Notes under the pieces: generated by a model
Databases searched by the model: none
What the model saw: only the letters and a program-made list of their open reading frames with translations
What the model was told of the DNA's origin: nothing
Made by a program: the position numbers and the translations under genes
Assembly (NCBI RefSeq): GCF_041296385.1
Contig: NW_027184085.1
Span: 12,953,301-13,017,300, forward strand
Reading direction: 5' to 3'
Source: Aphelocoma coerulescens
Lineage: Eukaryota; Chordata; Aves; Passeriformes; Corvidae
DNA: 64,000 bases
Shown: positions 1 through 12,700 of the stretch, piece by piece
How positions within the stretch are numbered: the stretch's first letter is position 1
Layout: each line of letters begins with the position of its first letter

Positions 1-570
1 AGGATTAGTGGAAGAGAACTACAATAATATTACAATTAATGTTTAAAATGTCTTTTAAAAATAAAGTCTGAAGAGTAACTAGCCAGTTAAAAGCAGAATA
101 TTCAGTTGTAGTTATGTCAGAATCATTAAGAAATCTGTTTAAGTTATGAGTTTGCATAAGCATTCATGCCTGTTTTCTGAAGTATTCATTCTTTGTAGAG
201 GATTGAATACTTTCATCTTCTTGATTTCCTGTGGCAGTGGAGATTATATGGTACCTGTGTAATAATCTTTCGTTACCTTTCCAATTCTAAGTAATTTATG
301 TGTTTACATGAGAGGTTTGGGAAAAAACTGTTTTGGTTTGGGTTTTGTTTGTTTGTTTTAATTTTTTTTTTTAAACTTGAGATGCATTTTAGTGTACATG
401 ATGTTTCTTACTTGGAAAGTTGTTCTCATATCTTAAGCCATTACAACTTAACTTGAACAGTATTATATGCCATCTGTGCTGGAAAAGGGGTTTGGTTTTA
501 CCACAAGAAGAATTATTTTATATGTATTAATGTTATCTAAAACAACTGTTTATTTAAACTTTTTTTTCAG
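1..570 (+). other. WDR70: 3' end of a WDR70 intron
   Basis: This is non-coding sequence leading to the acceptor at 569-570. It holds GT-rich and T-rich low-complexity sequence at about 330-373. No other feature was seen. Confidence 0.85.
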
Positions 571-745
571 AACTGTGAGGACTTGGGATGTTAACAATGA
601 AAAAAAGCACAAAAGCGTATTTAAGCCACGATCAGTTCAAGGTAAACGGGTGATTCCTACAACTTGCACATACAGCAGAGATGGGAAACTTATTGCAGCT
701 GGCTGTCAAGATGGTTCTATCCAGATCTGGGATAGGAATATGAGT
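571..745 (+). CDS. WDR70: WDR70 exon a: end of one WD blade plus most of the next
   Basis: The acceptor is a T-rich tract ending TTTTTTTCAG at 570 and the donor is a consensus GTAAGT at 746. The first base completes a codon begun in an exon outside the window (phase 2). The next 58 codons run from TVRTWDV to IWDRNMS. The WD40 pattern is clear: a terminal TWDV strand, then the conserved [11 protein letters not shown] start of a blade, then GSIQIWD. The open frame extends into both introns by chance, so ORF limits overstate the exon. Confidence 0.95.
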
Positions 746-3700
746 GTAAGTCCAGTATTTGATAACAATATGTACTTCTAATATTTCGAGTGTGAATGCT
801 GCAGCAGATAAAGTCAATTTTGGTACTTTTATACTTTTATCCCCTCCCCTCCCTTCCTCTCCCTTCCCCTCCTCTCCCCATCCAGAAAACCATGTAACTC
901 ATAGGTATAACTTAATATTTCTTCTGTCTTTCCATAACTAATCATTCAGTGTGCTGCCACTAATTTCAAAATGCTGGGAAAACTCTTTGCAGTCTGCTTA
1001 AAAAAAAAAATTGCCACAGATCTGTATCTAGATTATTATTCATTTAAGATGCAATGTTTGTGAGAAAGCTGTAATTCTTGTTGGTTGTTACGTAATTTAT
1101 TTGAGATATTGAATATATTAAGGAGTAACTCTGAAAACTTGATACTGAAATCGGTCATTAATCCATATAATAGCTAGAGAAGAATAGCTTCTAAGTGGGT
1201 AATGGTAAGGCCAATGTTGCTCATGAAATGGCAAATGTTGTCATATTGTCTAATGTGTAAAAATAAACACTGAGGAAAATTTGAACTATTTATGTAAATG
1301 TATTGTGGATATGCAAGAATCAGCATGGAAACTACTTCAAATTTTTGAAAATTAGGAAATACTTCTGTTCATATTGAACCAAGCAATCAATTTCCACTGT
1401 GTTATGACTTGAACTGACAAGTACAATTCTTGCTACTGTATAGTTTGAAGCTTAGAGCATTCAGTGCTCGCTGTTGCTTTGTGTAGTACAGCTTACAAAA
1501 CAGTCCAGTTCCAAGAGTTTAATTTTACAATGTCAAGTGCAAATTCACCAGGCTAAGCTTTACTGCTTTGAAAAATAATCATTCTAGTAAATCACCCATA
1601 TTCTCTCTTTATGCCCATCTTATGCAAAGAAGTGAAAGTCCCTTTCACTTCAGTGGGATAAGTACCAATGGCATGCATTGGAGGAGAATATGGAAATAAG
1701 GTCAATTTTTTTTAAAGCCAAAGTGAGAATACAGAGGAAATGAGGGAAGAAGAGCGGGATCATGAAACTGATGTCATAAATCTCTGAAAGCTGTACAATT
1801 CCAGTAGGATGGCTGTGTGGAAGTAAAACTGAACTAGTACAGGTTACATGAGTCTGTTCAACTTCATATTTCAAAATATTTGATTTTAAAAAGGAAAACA
1901 GACAATCTAGGGAGCTTTTTATAAAGATTTAAAAAGATTTGATTGCTGGAGGCAGGAGCAAATGTATAGATTTAAAAGGAAAAGAAAGCCTGTGCATCAT
2001 ACTCAAAGTACAGCCTGTATTTTGGGATTGTCATCTATTTTTATTTCTGTTTTTATTTCCACTATAAACCCAGTAAAACTTCCTAATGGCATGAAGCTTG
2101 AGAATTCATCCTAAGTGTAAACTTCTTCTAACAGAATAATAAATTTTTCAGAGACTGGCTTTCATCACCTGTGTATGTTGTTTATTTTAACATATACAGT
2201 ATTGAAATATTAAGCTTTCTGGTGTAGTTTTAACAATAGTGCTCTTGGTAGTCTGCTTTTTCATGTGCTTTTCCTTTTGAACTTTTCTGCGTCTGTAAGA
2301 TGACATATTGCAATGCTGATTGAGTGCAGTTTAAGGTGATGATGAGTAATTTAAAGATATATCCTGTGCATCTTGTGCAATTTCCAATGGGTGACCCCTG
2401 CATAACAAGGCAAGATTAAAGTGTTTTCTAGTGGAAATTAAGTTAGTGGTGTTCTGGGGTTTGTATTTTTAAGGTCTATAGAATTTTTGTCTTTGCCTTT
2501 GTTGGTTTCATTAAGAAGTGTGCAAGATTTTTAGGTAAAGGAGCAGGTAAATTAGATTTTTAGTGGTATTCTTACCTAAAACTGCTGGTGTCCTCTGGAG
2601 ATCCCTGTGTATAGTTAAAATCAAGTGTTTCAAAAGGCATTTTGATTAAACAATTAGACAAAGCCTTCATCTTATATTTGGGGTGGGGAAGGGAGAAGAA
2701 AAAATTTTTTCAAGTGGAACATGTGTTCAACATAATAGTTTAAAAGAAGAGGATGAGACTGACTCCTGCAGTGGAATGATGAAAGCCCTTACTGGCCTGA
2801 CAGGATACAGAGATACTTGCAAGATGAAGAAGAAAATTATAAGGTACTACAAATTGGTGCAGCTCTAGGGGTACAAGTTGTGTGTGACACAGGAAAATGG
2901 GTAAAGCTGTGGAGGATAGAGGTGTGAGGGTTAAGCTTCTTGGAGAAATATATAGTAGAAATATTAACTTCTGATTTTTGAACAGAAAGCTGTTAATTCC
3001 CATCCAGCAAATTCCAGTTGGTTCTGTTAAAACAAGTGTAGAGCTGTATGTGTACAGATTTTGCTGTGCTACAATACAGCTAGCTTTCAAGTCAAAATTG
3101 AGACAGCATTTGCATTTTTCTTGACAAGGCTCTATTTAGTCAGTAACAAAAGTCACTAGTGTTTGAAAGCAGAAAATAATTGCCATATTTTCTTATACTT
3201 GATCAGTCCAGAATGATTCTGGCATCATTATTTATGCTGTGTGCTTGGTCCATACGTAGCAGGAAGGAAAGATTCAGGAAGTTGTTTAAAACTGTCTGTG
3301 GCTTACCTGACGGTACTGTCATGACAGGGATGACCCAATAAAGGCATGTTGTGACTGTCTGAATTTGATTTTTCCTTTATGCAACAATATAAATGACATT
3401 TCAACCCTGATCTTGAGTGGTCAAACCACTGCTCCTGCATTTGACAGTAACAGTACAAACGAAATCTGTGAAGATGTTCCATTCAGATATTATGGCTCTC
3501 ACTAGATACATATCCATAGTGCCTGTTATCCTGGTCATCTGTGAGAGTTTTTAGATGCATTTATTTTTGACTTGACTACAACCTATTGTCAAACACAGAG
3601 CCTTCTAGAGGGGGTTGTTTCTGTTTGCTTGAGTGAAAATGTAAAGTCTCTGCTTTCCCAGAGAAAAAGGCTATCAACGCAGCATAGAATCACAGAGTGG

Positions 3701-6700
3701 GTGAGGCTGGAGGGGACCACAGTGGGTCATCTGGTCCAACCTCCCTGCTCAAGCAGGGCCATCCCAGAGCACACGGCACAGGATTGTGTCCAGATCATTC
3801 TTGGATATCTCCAGTTAGGGAGACTCCTCAGCCTCTCCGGGCAATCTGTTCAGTGTTTGGTCACTGCGCAGTAAAGAAGTTCTTCATCATGTCCAGGTGG
3901 AACTTCCTGTGCATCAGTTCCTGCCCATTGTCTTATGTTCTATTAAAGTATAAGGCAGCAGTTCCAAGGGCAGAAGTGAATACCCAAGTAGATAAGAGGG
4001 TCTCTTGTCCCTTTCCAAGAGCAAAAAAAGCAGGCAGTGGGGCAGTGTTGGTGGGAAGCCATCACTGTACCACTTTGCAAGACAGAAGCTACCTAAAAAG
4101 CCCCCACCAATCTCCTTTGTCACTGTAGTCATAGTTTCTGACTGCTGGTATAGGTTTTATTATTCTCTGCTTCACATGTTACTTGTTACCCCTGTCTACA
4201 GGAATCCTACCATGTGTCAATCAAAGGGCAAAGAAATGAAAAATGAACCCGTTGTGCAGTGGCATCCCCATCACCACAGACACATCACTTGTGTTGTACA
4301 CTCCTCCACAGTGTAGAACTTGGTCTAGAATGGTGTAATTAAATAATGTTTGATTTTTAATTTAGAGGAAGACAAGATCTTCTCTGTGTTATATTTTATC
4401 CATCCTGCTGAAGTCAAAGTAGCTGTTTGTTGCAACTTATCTTCATCAGCTTTTTTTTTCTAAACCACTTTTGAACTATCTCAGTATCTGGTTTTTTTTT
4501 TAATTATGTTGCTGTGCCTAGGGAGTGATCAGTTCACTCCTTTAGTTCTGAATAGTGATGAACACCATGAATGTTTCATTCAGTTTTTTACTTCCACTCT
4601 TTTTTGGTGTGATTCCAAATCTCCCAGCTGTATGCAGTGAGAGTAAAAACACTTTCGGAACTTTTGGAGGAAGATTTTTTTCTTAATTCATGACACTGAC
4701 ATTGGTAACTTGCTAATGCTGAAGTTAGCCAAATGTATTCCGGCTCTGCTTTGCCTTTTTCCAAACTTCCTCAGCAGGATCATGATCCATTATAATCACC
4801 TGCCTCAGAGGATTTTTTTGTTTTGTCATAAATCTGTGTTATTTTCTCACATGTGTTATTTTGTCAGTGCATGTTTTTTCTTTAAGGTTCATGTACATGT
4901 GCAGTTACAGTGCACATTAGCAGAGTGATCTGTCAGTGTATTTGAAATATTATGAACACTGTCAACTTGGCTTAAAATAACAGCTTCAAAGGACATAAAA
5001 AATAACTTCCTTCAAACTTTGAATGAATAGTAGAAGCAACAGTGTGAAATAGTCAATCATAACACAGCACATTAGAACACTCTCAATTTAAATGTTCTGA
5101 GACATGGAGAAAAATGTCTGGCAAGTACAGAGAGTTGGAGAGCATTAGTGGTCAAAATAAGAAAGGACCTTCAACATTTTTGATTCACAGGGGAGTGCAG
5201 TAAAAACCGCTAGGTTTACCTACAGTTCAAACAAGTTCAAATTCCTCATCTTGTCTGTGCTTGCCCATTCAGGGCTTTTTGCAAGCTGATAGTAGTACGT
5301 ATTTCTGAACAAACCGATCCATGGAGTCAGTCTTTAGTATCAAGAATTCAGAGTGTCTTGCCATCAGTAAACCTTTGTGTGCCTGGTTTTCCCATCCAGG
5401 AATTGGAGCATCTCATTCAGAGAGATAGGGAAAGACTGAAGTAATTTTTGAAGTGTATTGTGAGTTACAATTGCTTGAAATCTCTTTAATGAACAGAAAA
5501 GCTCCCCTCATTTTCTACAATAAGCAGGAAAGGATTGACATGTTTTTCATTAGTTACAAATGGGCTTTTTTTGCGGAAAAAAAGCTAGACTTCTTAGTTA
5601 GCCTTTCTTAATCTTTCAAACCACCTGGTGAGGCTACCTGTTATGTGATTTTTTTTTTTCCCCCCAACTTTTCCTGGGTGCATTCAGCACAGGACTGCAT
5701 AAACAACTTCTCTGTGTATGGCAGGCTGAATCATGTTTCACAGTTTCACACATCACATATTTTATCATGTATCATTGCAGCTGTGATACAAAAGCATTAG
5801 TAAGGATGTTAGGGAGGTGGAGTTTCCAAGAAGTGGTCATGTCTTTTAAATGCCTTTGAGAAAACAGCTTGTACACCCAAAATCTTGTCTGTATTTTTTT
5901 TCTAGCTGTATTAAATTTGGTTATAAACTTTGAGTAGTTTTTATAAGCTTTTACCTTCTACTGGCTGCACTATAAGTAGTAAAGAATTAGTTTCGACAAA
6001 TACCTCTGTAATAGGTTTGTCTTTTACATCTGGAATAGGTTTATCTTTTTATCTAGTGCAAATCTGAACATGAAAGATACGTTTTCTGATTTCTAGCATA
6101 ATTCTCACTAAGCAAATTGATTCAGTGCTCATGGAAATATTTTTATATGAAGAGATTAACCTCCATTTCTTTACTTTCTTGTTTCATAGAAGACTTAGCC
6201 ATAGGTCTAACTCCACTCTTCAGCTCAAAAGTGAGCGTTTGCTACAGTATTGCTGAATTACTGCTTTGCTAGCATTTTCTTTTTTCCTGGTTTTAAAACT
6301 GTACTCTGATTTTAAATTGCTAGAATAATTTATGCATTGTGATCAGTTTAAATTACTAAGCAAAAGCTCAAAGTGATTTTGCAGAACTTAAAATTCACAA
6401 TAATACTGAAATGCAACACTGTAATAATGTACTACCCACATGAATATCTCCAAAAGTGGTCTGATCAAATGGTAATCCAATAACCTCTTTTCCACACACC
6501 CTGAAGCTACCCTATCCTCAAAATATAAGGGGAAGAAAAGTGGGATGTCGCAGTATGCACTGAAATTAAACAGATCTAAGCTCTGTACATTTTAATTACA
6601 AATAGTCATGTTAAAAATATTTTCCAAATAATTGCATGATTTATAGATGTAAGATAAATACATTTCTATATTTAGTAATTGTTTGCTTTGAAAGGGTTTC

Positions 6701-9700
6701 TTTAAGCTTTAGTTTTGTGGTGTGCTGTTGGAAGTTTTAAGGTAGAGTTTTTAGGTGAAAAGTTTTACAAGTACAGAAGCCATTTTGAAAAAATACTGTA
6801 CAACTAAGGACAGATTTAGATGATGAAAAATTATTATGTGAGATACTTTTTTTTTTTTTTTTTTAGAATGGGAATCCAAGTCCAGATCTTATTTGGAAAT
6901 TTTTTTTTCAAACTTTATTTTGCTGTTCATGATGGATTTTACAGCTGATGCTGCCAAGACAGAGTAATGAAAACTAGTAGTAAGATCTGAGACTTGCCGT
7001 AAATATTTTCTCCATTAATTGGAAGGTCCTTTGAGGGGATATATACCCATGTGTTAGGAAGATGAGGTTGTTGGATCTTTGCACAGTTACAGGATGCATT
7101 TTGCATATGCTGACATGCAAAAAACATGGCTCTCAGTAATTAATTCCTGAAATGTCTTATGTCTATCAACTAGAGAACTTTACTAGTGTACATATGCCTT
7201 TTTAGATGCGGTTTCTACCAGTTTGTTGTGTGTGTCTTTGGTATCTTGTCTATGACAGCATTTCAGGATTACGCGTTTTTTTGCACCAGCTAGATTTTAT
7301 TTATATCTTTTTTTACTATGGATTATTCACTTGTCTATTTGGATGATTTTTTTATATATAGAATTTAATGTTTATATTGATATCTTCACAGCATTAAAAA
7401 TATTCCAGTGAAATGTCAATATTTAATAGAAACAGTTTACAATGAATGTTCTTAAATTTGCTGAATATCACTACTATAGCTAAACATCAGGCAAATCTTC
7501 CAATTTCCCCCAAGTATGTAACATGCTTCATGCTTTGAAGAGGGCAGTCTGGCTACATCTGGAAATTTCTTGTGTAAATACAAGATGAAGGATATCCAAA
7601 TATACTATATTCCCCTTTCAAACTTAAGGTAAGTTTTCCATATCCATAATATTCCACCCTTTCATTCCATATGTATATGTGCCAGACCTCTGTTCCAGAA
7701 ACTGGAAATCACACACAAGCTTGCCAGCAGCAAATATTAACAGATTCATATATTATTCCTTTTTGTATATGTCTGGTTTAGCCAGTACATCACTATCTGT
7801 ACCCTGAAGCCAGCCACAGTAAAGAATCTGACAATCATATGCTGAGATAAAATGTGCCCTGCTGTATTTCTAAGTGCATTTCTCTCTTATGTAATAAACA
7901 GTTTATAGTTAAGAACTATCTAAATGTTTGCACTATCTAATATAATGATGAAAGGCAATTCTAAATCTTGAAGTCTGTCACACCCCCCCAATGAAAATAA
8001 CTTTAAGGATTTCACTTTGGATTCATGTAAGGATAAAGGAAAAAGGCTTATCCCACTAGGATTATATATCTCTCTTTGGTTTATTATTTGGAAAACTAAA
8101 AGTAGTAACTTACAGAAATAATTTAAAAATGACAATTTGAGAAGAGTAGGCATTTTAGCAATGTGATTGGCTTTATTAATATTGTAGTGCTATTAATATT
8201 AATATAACATGAATAATGTTACAGAAATAGAAAGATGAAATAATGAAAAATAATGGAAAAAATAAAAGAGCCTTCTTGAGCTAGCTTTGTTATTTTAGAG
8301 GAAGTTTTACTTTTTTGCAGAGGCAAAAAGTGGAAAGTGCAAATACTACATTCTGATCTAACAAGAAGTGAGTGGTTTGACTTATCAGAGAAATGGCTTT
8401 TAGATACTGTAGTATATGCATTGTTCAAGCAAACTGAACACTTCAGTGGTCTGGAGTCTGGTAGGGTTTGTAAATTATGAAAAGAATGTTGTGCTTGATG
8501 TGTCTATTAGGCAGCTGGTTTTGTCTCCAAATGTATCTCAATCTGCTTCATAGTAGGTCACTATTTCTTGAAGCTTGTGAAGAGATGAACAGCAGGATTA
8601 TGCTGTGAATTTCCTAAAAGCAGTGACAAGTGCATTTCTGTAAAACTCTTGGTCATTAAGTTTATTTTATTAGGGAAGCCTGAAACTCCCATACTTTAAA
8701 ATACTTAACAAAGGAAAGCTGTTACAGCTTGAACAAGTGGATTAAAACCAAAAAATGTAGGAAATGGCTTCTGAGCCATGAAACATACAGGTTTGCAGAA
8801 GATAAGTTATAGTGAGGCATAGCTTTTGTATGTAACATTAGGTTACATACCCTTGACTCAGGAAGTTTGATAAAAACCAACTTTTTCTATACAGTGAGAA
8901 CATTTGTTTCATGGTTACATCCATTAAGGGTGCACTTCTGTGAGGATACAGTTTAAATAATTGGCCATAATACTCTAGAGACTGTCCTCAATTACTAAAG
9001 AACGTAAGTCCGGTTAATTTTAACTGAAAATATTTGAATGGCATTCCTAGAGAATTCATAATATGATTATAAGCCAAACAAGTTATTTTTGTGTCCATGA
9101 TTATCAATGAGAAGGTAAACTGCACAGCTGAAACATATCTTGGCATCAGGGCAGCAGGGACAGAACTAAACCAATCATATGAAATTAAAAGTATTTGTAA
9201 TAATATTAGATTTTTTATAAGACGCCTTCAGTGAGCAGGTTTCTTGCAGCTCTTTGTATAAATCTCTTAATTAAGACCTGGTTGAATACATGTGAAACTT
9301 TCTTCATAAGTAAGCAAAACTTCTTCCAGTGCAAAATATTTTAAAATAAAGGGTTTTTTTTTTCATGATCTCCCTATTTCCTGAAGTTTGTTTTCAACAG
9401 ATGTTAGTGCTAAACAGTTAGCAGAGAGGGTGGTGAAATAGGTGGAGCATTGTCCAGCTGTGCTTTATTTAATGTATGACTGCAGTGATACTACACAGAC
9501 TGAAATGAGATACATCCGTGAAACAGCTGTTTTCCTTAAACCAAGTTCTAAATTTCTCATGAGATAGAGAACTAGACTTGGAGTTGGATATGACTACCTA
9601 TGTCCTATGTGTTTCACACATTATTTGTAAATACATATACAATATATTTGTAAATACATATACATATACAAAGTCCAGAGACTTATAATGACGTTGTAGT

Positions 9701-12700
9701 TCAGTAGAATTCCTGGATGTGTGTAATCATTTTAAGCAGTCATTTAAACAATGTATTCTTAGATATTTCAACATATGTAATTTTCATCTAGATTAAACAG
9801 TATGTGGAGTTTTTAAAATATGTCTTTATGGTTACTATTTCATTTGCACTGTGTATATGTGTCACAGATTTGGCTTGTGACTGTTTTGTGCTCAAAGCAG
9901 TACTCAATTTTATTTTATATTTAGCGCATTTTGTAGAGGTTGGGATAGGATGGCCAAATTATAAAGCACTATGCTATTTCACATACAAAGAGAAAATTGC
10001 TGTAAAAACTCTATTTTGTTGTATGATCACAGACTTTGTGTTGTTTCTATGGACACTAGGAGCTCCTGATGAATGTAGATGCTGTGATCAACGTGTTACC
10101 TGGTATGAAAATATAAATGGCACTGCATCGTAGCTCACTAGCCTACTTTTTGTCCTCACCATTATGCAGTTCTGTGGTCTCACTTGGAGAGCCCAAGATA
10201 TGTAACCAAACTTCATCCTGTTGAGGCCATCAGAGTACACTGTGCAGGCCTGTATTAGATGCTGTTTCTCCAGGGCTCACAAGAGCAGAACTAGGACAGG
10301 TAGTGCATCCCTGGCCTTGTGACAGGAGGACTGGCATATATTCAAGATTGCCTTGAAGAGCCTGAGTGATTTTTCAGAAGCAGGGACACCTGTTGCAGTC
10401 AGCAGAAAGCATTGCATTGCCAGCCATTGTTACTTGTCACAAATGTGAAAATGCCTGCTTGATTTCAATATTTGATGTGTTGAAGTGTGTTGCCAAACTG
10501 GGTAGGAGTTGGCAGAGGTGTAGGAATGTTTTCTGTATTCCAGACAGGTCACTATGGTTTCTTGGCTGTTGCATTGAGGTGGGAGGGCAAGGCAGGGCTG
10601 CAATAATGTGTGGTGCTGTCAGTCTGCACGTGTAAAATAAACTTCAGTTTTGACTTCCTTCATAACCAAAGATGGCTATGTCAGAAAATGAATTCTTCAG
10701 TGTCAAGTTGGTAAGTGGTTTATACCAGCAAACAAAAACAAGGCAATGTGCAAACTCAGTTACTATTTGTTTCACACACTTTTTTTTCGGTCTTTTTTTT
10801 ACCTGATAGCTTACTGTATTTCCACGTGTTTCAGAAAAAGGAGTGGTGGTTTTGTTGGGTTTGATTTTGGTTTTCTTTTATTTTGTGAGAAAAACACAGG
10901 TGTGCTTGCAGATTAAATGAATGGTCTGTAATTGCTGTTATGAAAAGACTGTGTATTTAATTAAGTGGTGAAATACAGCTGTTAAAGAAGAAAAAATGAG
11001 GCAGGAGTGGACCCTTAAAAGTAAAGAACCATTATCAAGGAAACAAAGAGGGAAAACACAGCAAAGTAATGATACCAACAGTGGGTTATTGATTGGATTT
11101 ATTACAGTATGTTTTACAATGTGTATCGGAAAGGAGATGATACATTGGGATGCATATAACAACATTTTTCTTATGATGAATGGTTAAAGGACATCAGATC
11201 TTCCAGGGAAATTGAGAAGATATGGTATATATGTAAGAAAATCAGGAACAGCTTTCATCATGTTGAATTTGTATTTCCAGCTAAACATTCACAAAGTGAT
11301 GTTGAGATGAACTAAGATGTTCAGCAGAGAGACAATGAAATACCTTTTTTTGGAAGACAGTTCAGTGGTGTGAAAATATTAGGAGTAATATGTGAATAAA
11401 GTGTTTAAAAATACACTGTAGAGTGAGAAGTTCAGTGACCAAGGGATTGAGTAGCAGTGAATAGCCAGAGAAATTGAAAGGTAATCATGTACCAGAGGAC
11501 CTAGTGAAGAAGGGAGCCAACATGTAGATGGTGTGCAGGAGATACTGGACCTCATCAAACAATGAAGAAGAGGAACCAGAAAATAGATGCTTTTTTCCCG
11601 AGGTTGATGACAGTAAGGGCGGTGTACTGGATTTGTCAGGGATAATCCTGAGACTCAGGAGGGAATTCAAGTGGCGTTTTCAAGATGGAATATAGTGGAA
11701 TTGACAAGGAACGAGGGTGGAGGAGAAGGCAGTATTCGGTGAAAAGGCAAAAGAGAGACTAAGAGAGAAACACGGAGCTATTTGTTGAAAAGTGGGTAAC
11801 GCAAGTAAGGTTTTGAAATACATGAATTGCTGCTTGTGAAAGTTCTATATCTCTATGCTCTGAGGATGCCATTGCTGGTGAATAAATACAAAATTACTGG
11901 GTATAAGTAAAACAGAGAGGCTAGAATGAGAAAATGAATCTTTTTGTTGGATGGACAAGAATTCTAGGGATGCTAGTGGTCAAAGAGAATTGTAGCAGAC
12001 AGAGGTACTACATGATGAAAATAGAAAAAGAAGAGGAAAGAGGGGTTTGAAAGCAATAGCAAACATCAGCTGTAGAGGAGAAGGCTAACTCCAGAATGAA
12101 AAATGCTGTAACAATTCTGTGTCCTCAGAGAGAAATTTTGTGGAAATCCTGCAGCCTGTTTGAAGGAATCTTGGATATCAATTCAGACATTTTTATATTT
12201 CCATACCTTTAATAATCATCTTATTATTTATATTACATGAGACAGAAGGGATTAATTGATTTAAGGATGCTAATAGCAAACAGAAAGAATTCTTTCCTCT
12301 CATACTTAAAACAGTAATTTGGTTTTAAGGTCTATTAAAAAAGAAAACTAATTTTAAAAGTGACCCATGTTTGAAATTTCATCAGAAATTGCACCATAGA
12401 ATAGCAAGCAACTTTTTCTCTAAAGGATATTACAAACTTTTTCTCTCTATCTAATGCTTAGGTACTTGGTTGCTGCTCTGAAGGCTAGCTTGGAACACTC
12501 TGTTCTGTTAGTGTAAACCACTATAAACAATTTTTGAAAACTTTTTCCTCCTTTTCCAGTTTTTTGCTTGCAAGTGTGTTGGGTTTTTATTTGTGTAGGT
12601 TTGCTTATTTAGCTAGTCAAATATATAAAACTATTGTGAGAAAAAAGCAACATCAAAGAAGAAACCCTGGAACTGAGATAAGAATATTGCTTGAAAAGAA

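Noticed and set aside
2680..2693. GGGG-T-GGGG-AA-GGG run as a G-quadruplex
   Set aside because: Only three G runs of three or more; the fourth run needed is missing within loop distance.
3572..4316. Cluster of plus-strand ORFs of 100-143 codons
   Set aside because: Two overlap the CR1 tail at 3683-3938 and extend from it, and the third (4005-4316) has no recognisable motif; not genes.
5564..5585. GC-T7 / A7-GC hairpin resembling a bacterial terminator
   Set aside because: The context is a vertebrate intron, so a Rho-independent terminator call would be meaningless; kept only as a hairpin.
9804..10133. 109-codon plus-strand ORF with a hydrophobic N-terminus resembling a signal peptide
   Set aside because: It lies inside the 19.8-kb WDR70 intron, shows no motif, has AT-driven composition and no promoter or splice context. 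T-rich DNA often gives hydrophobic chance ORFs.
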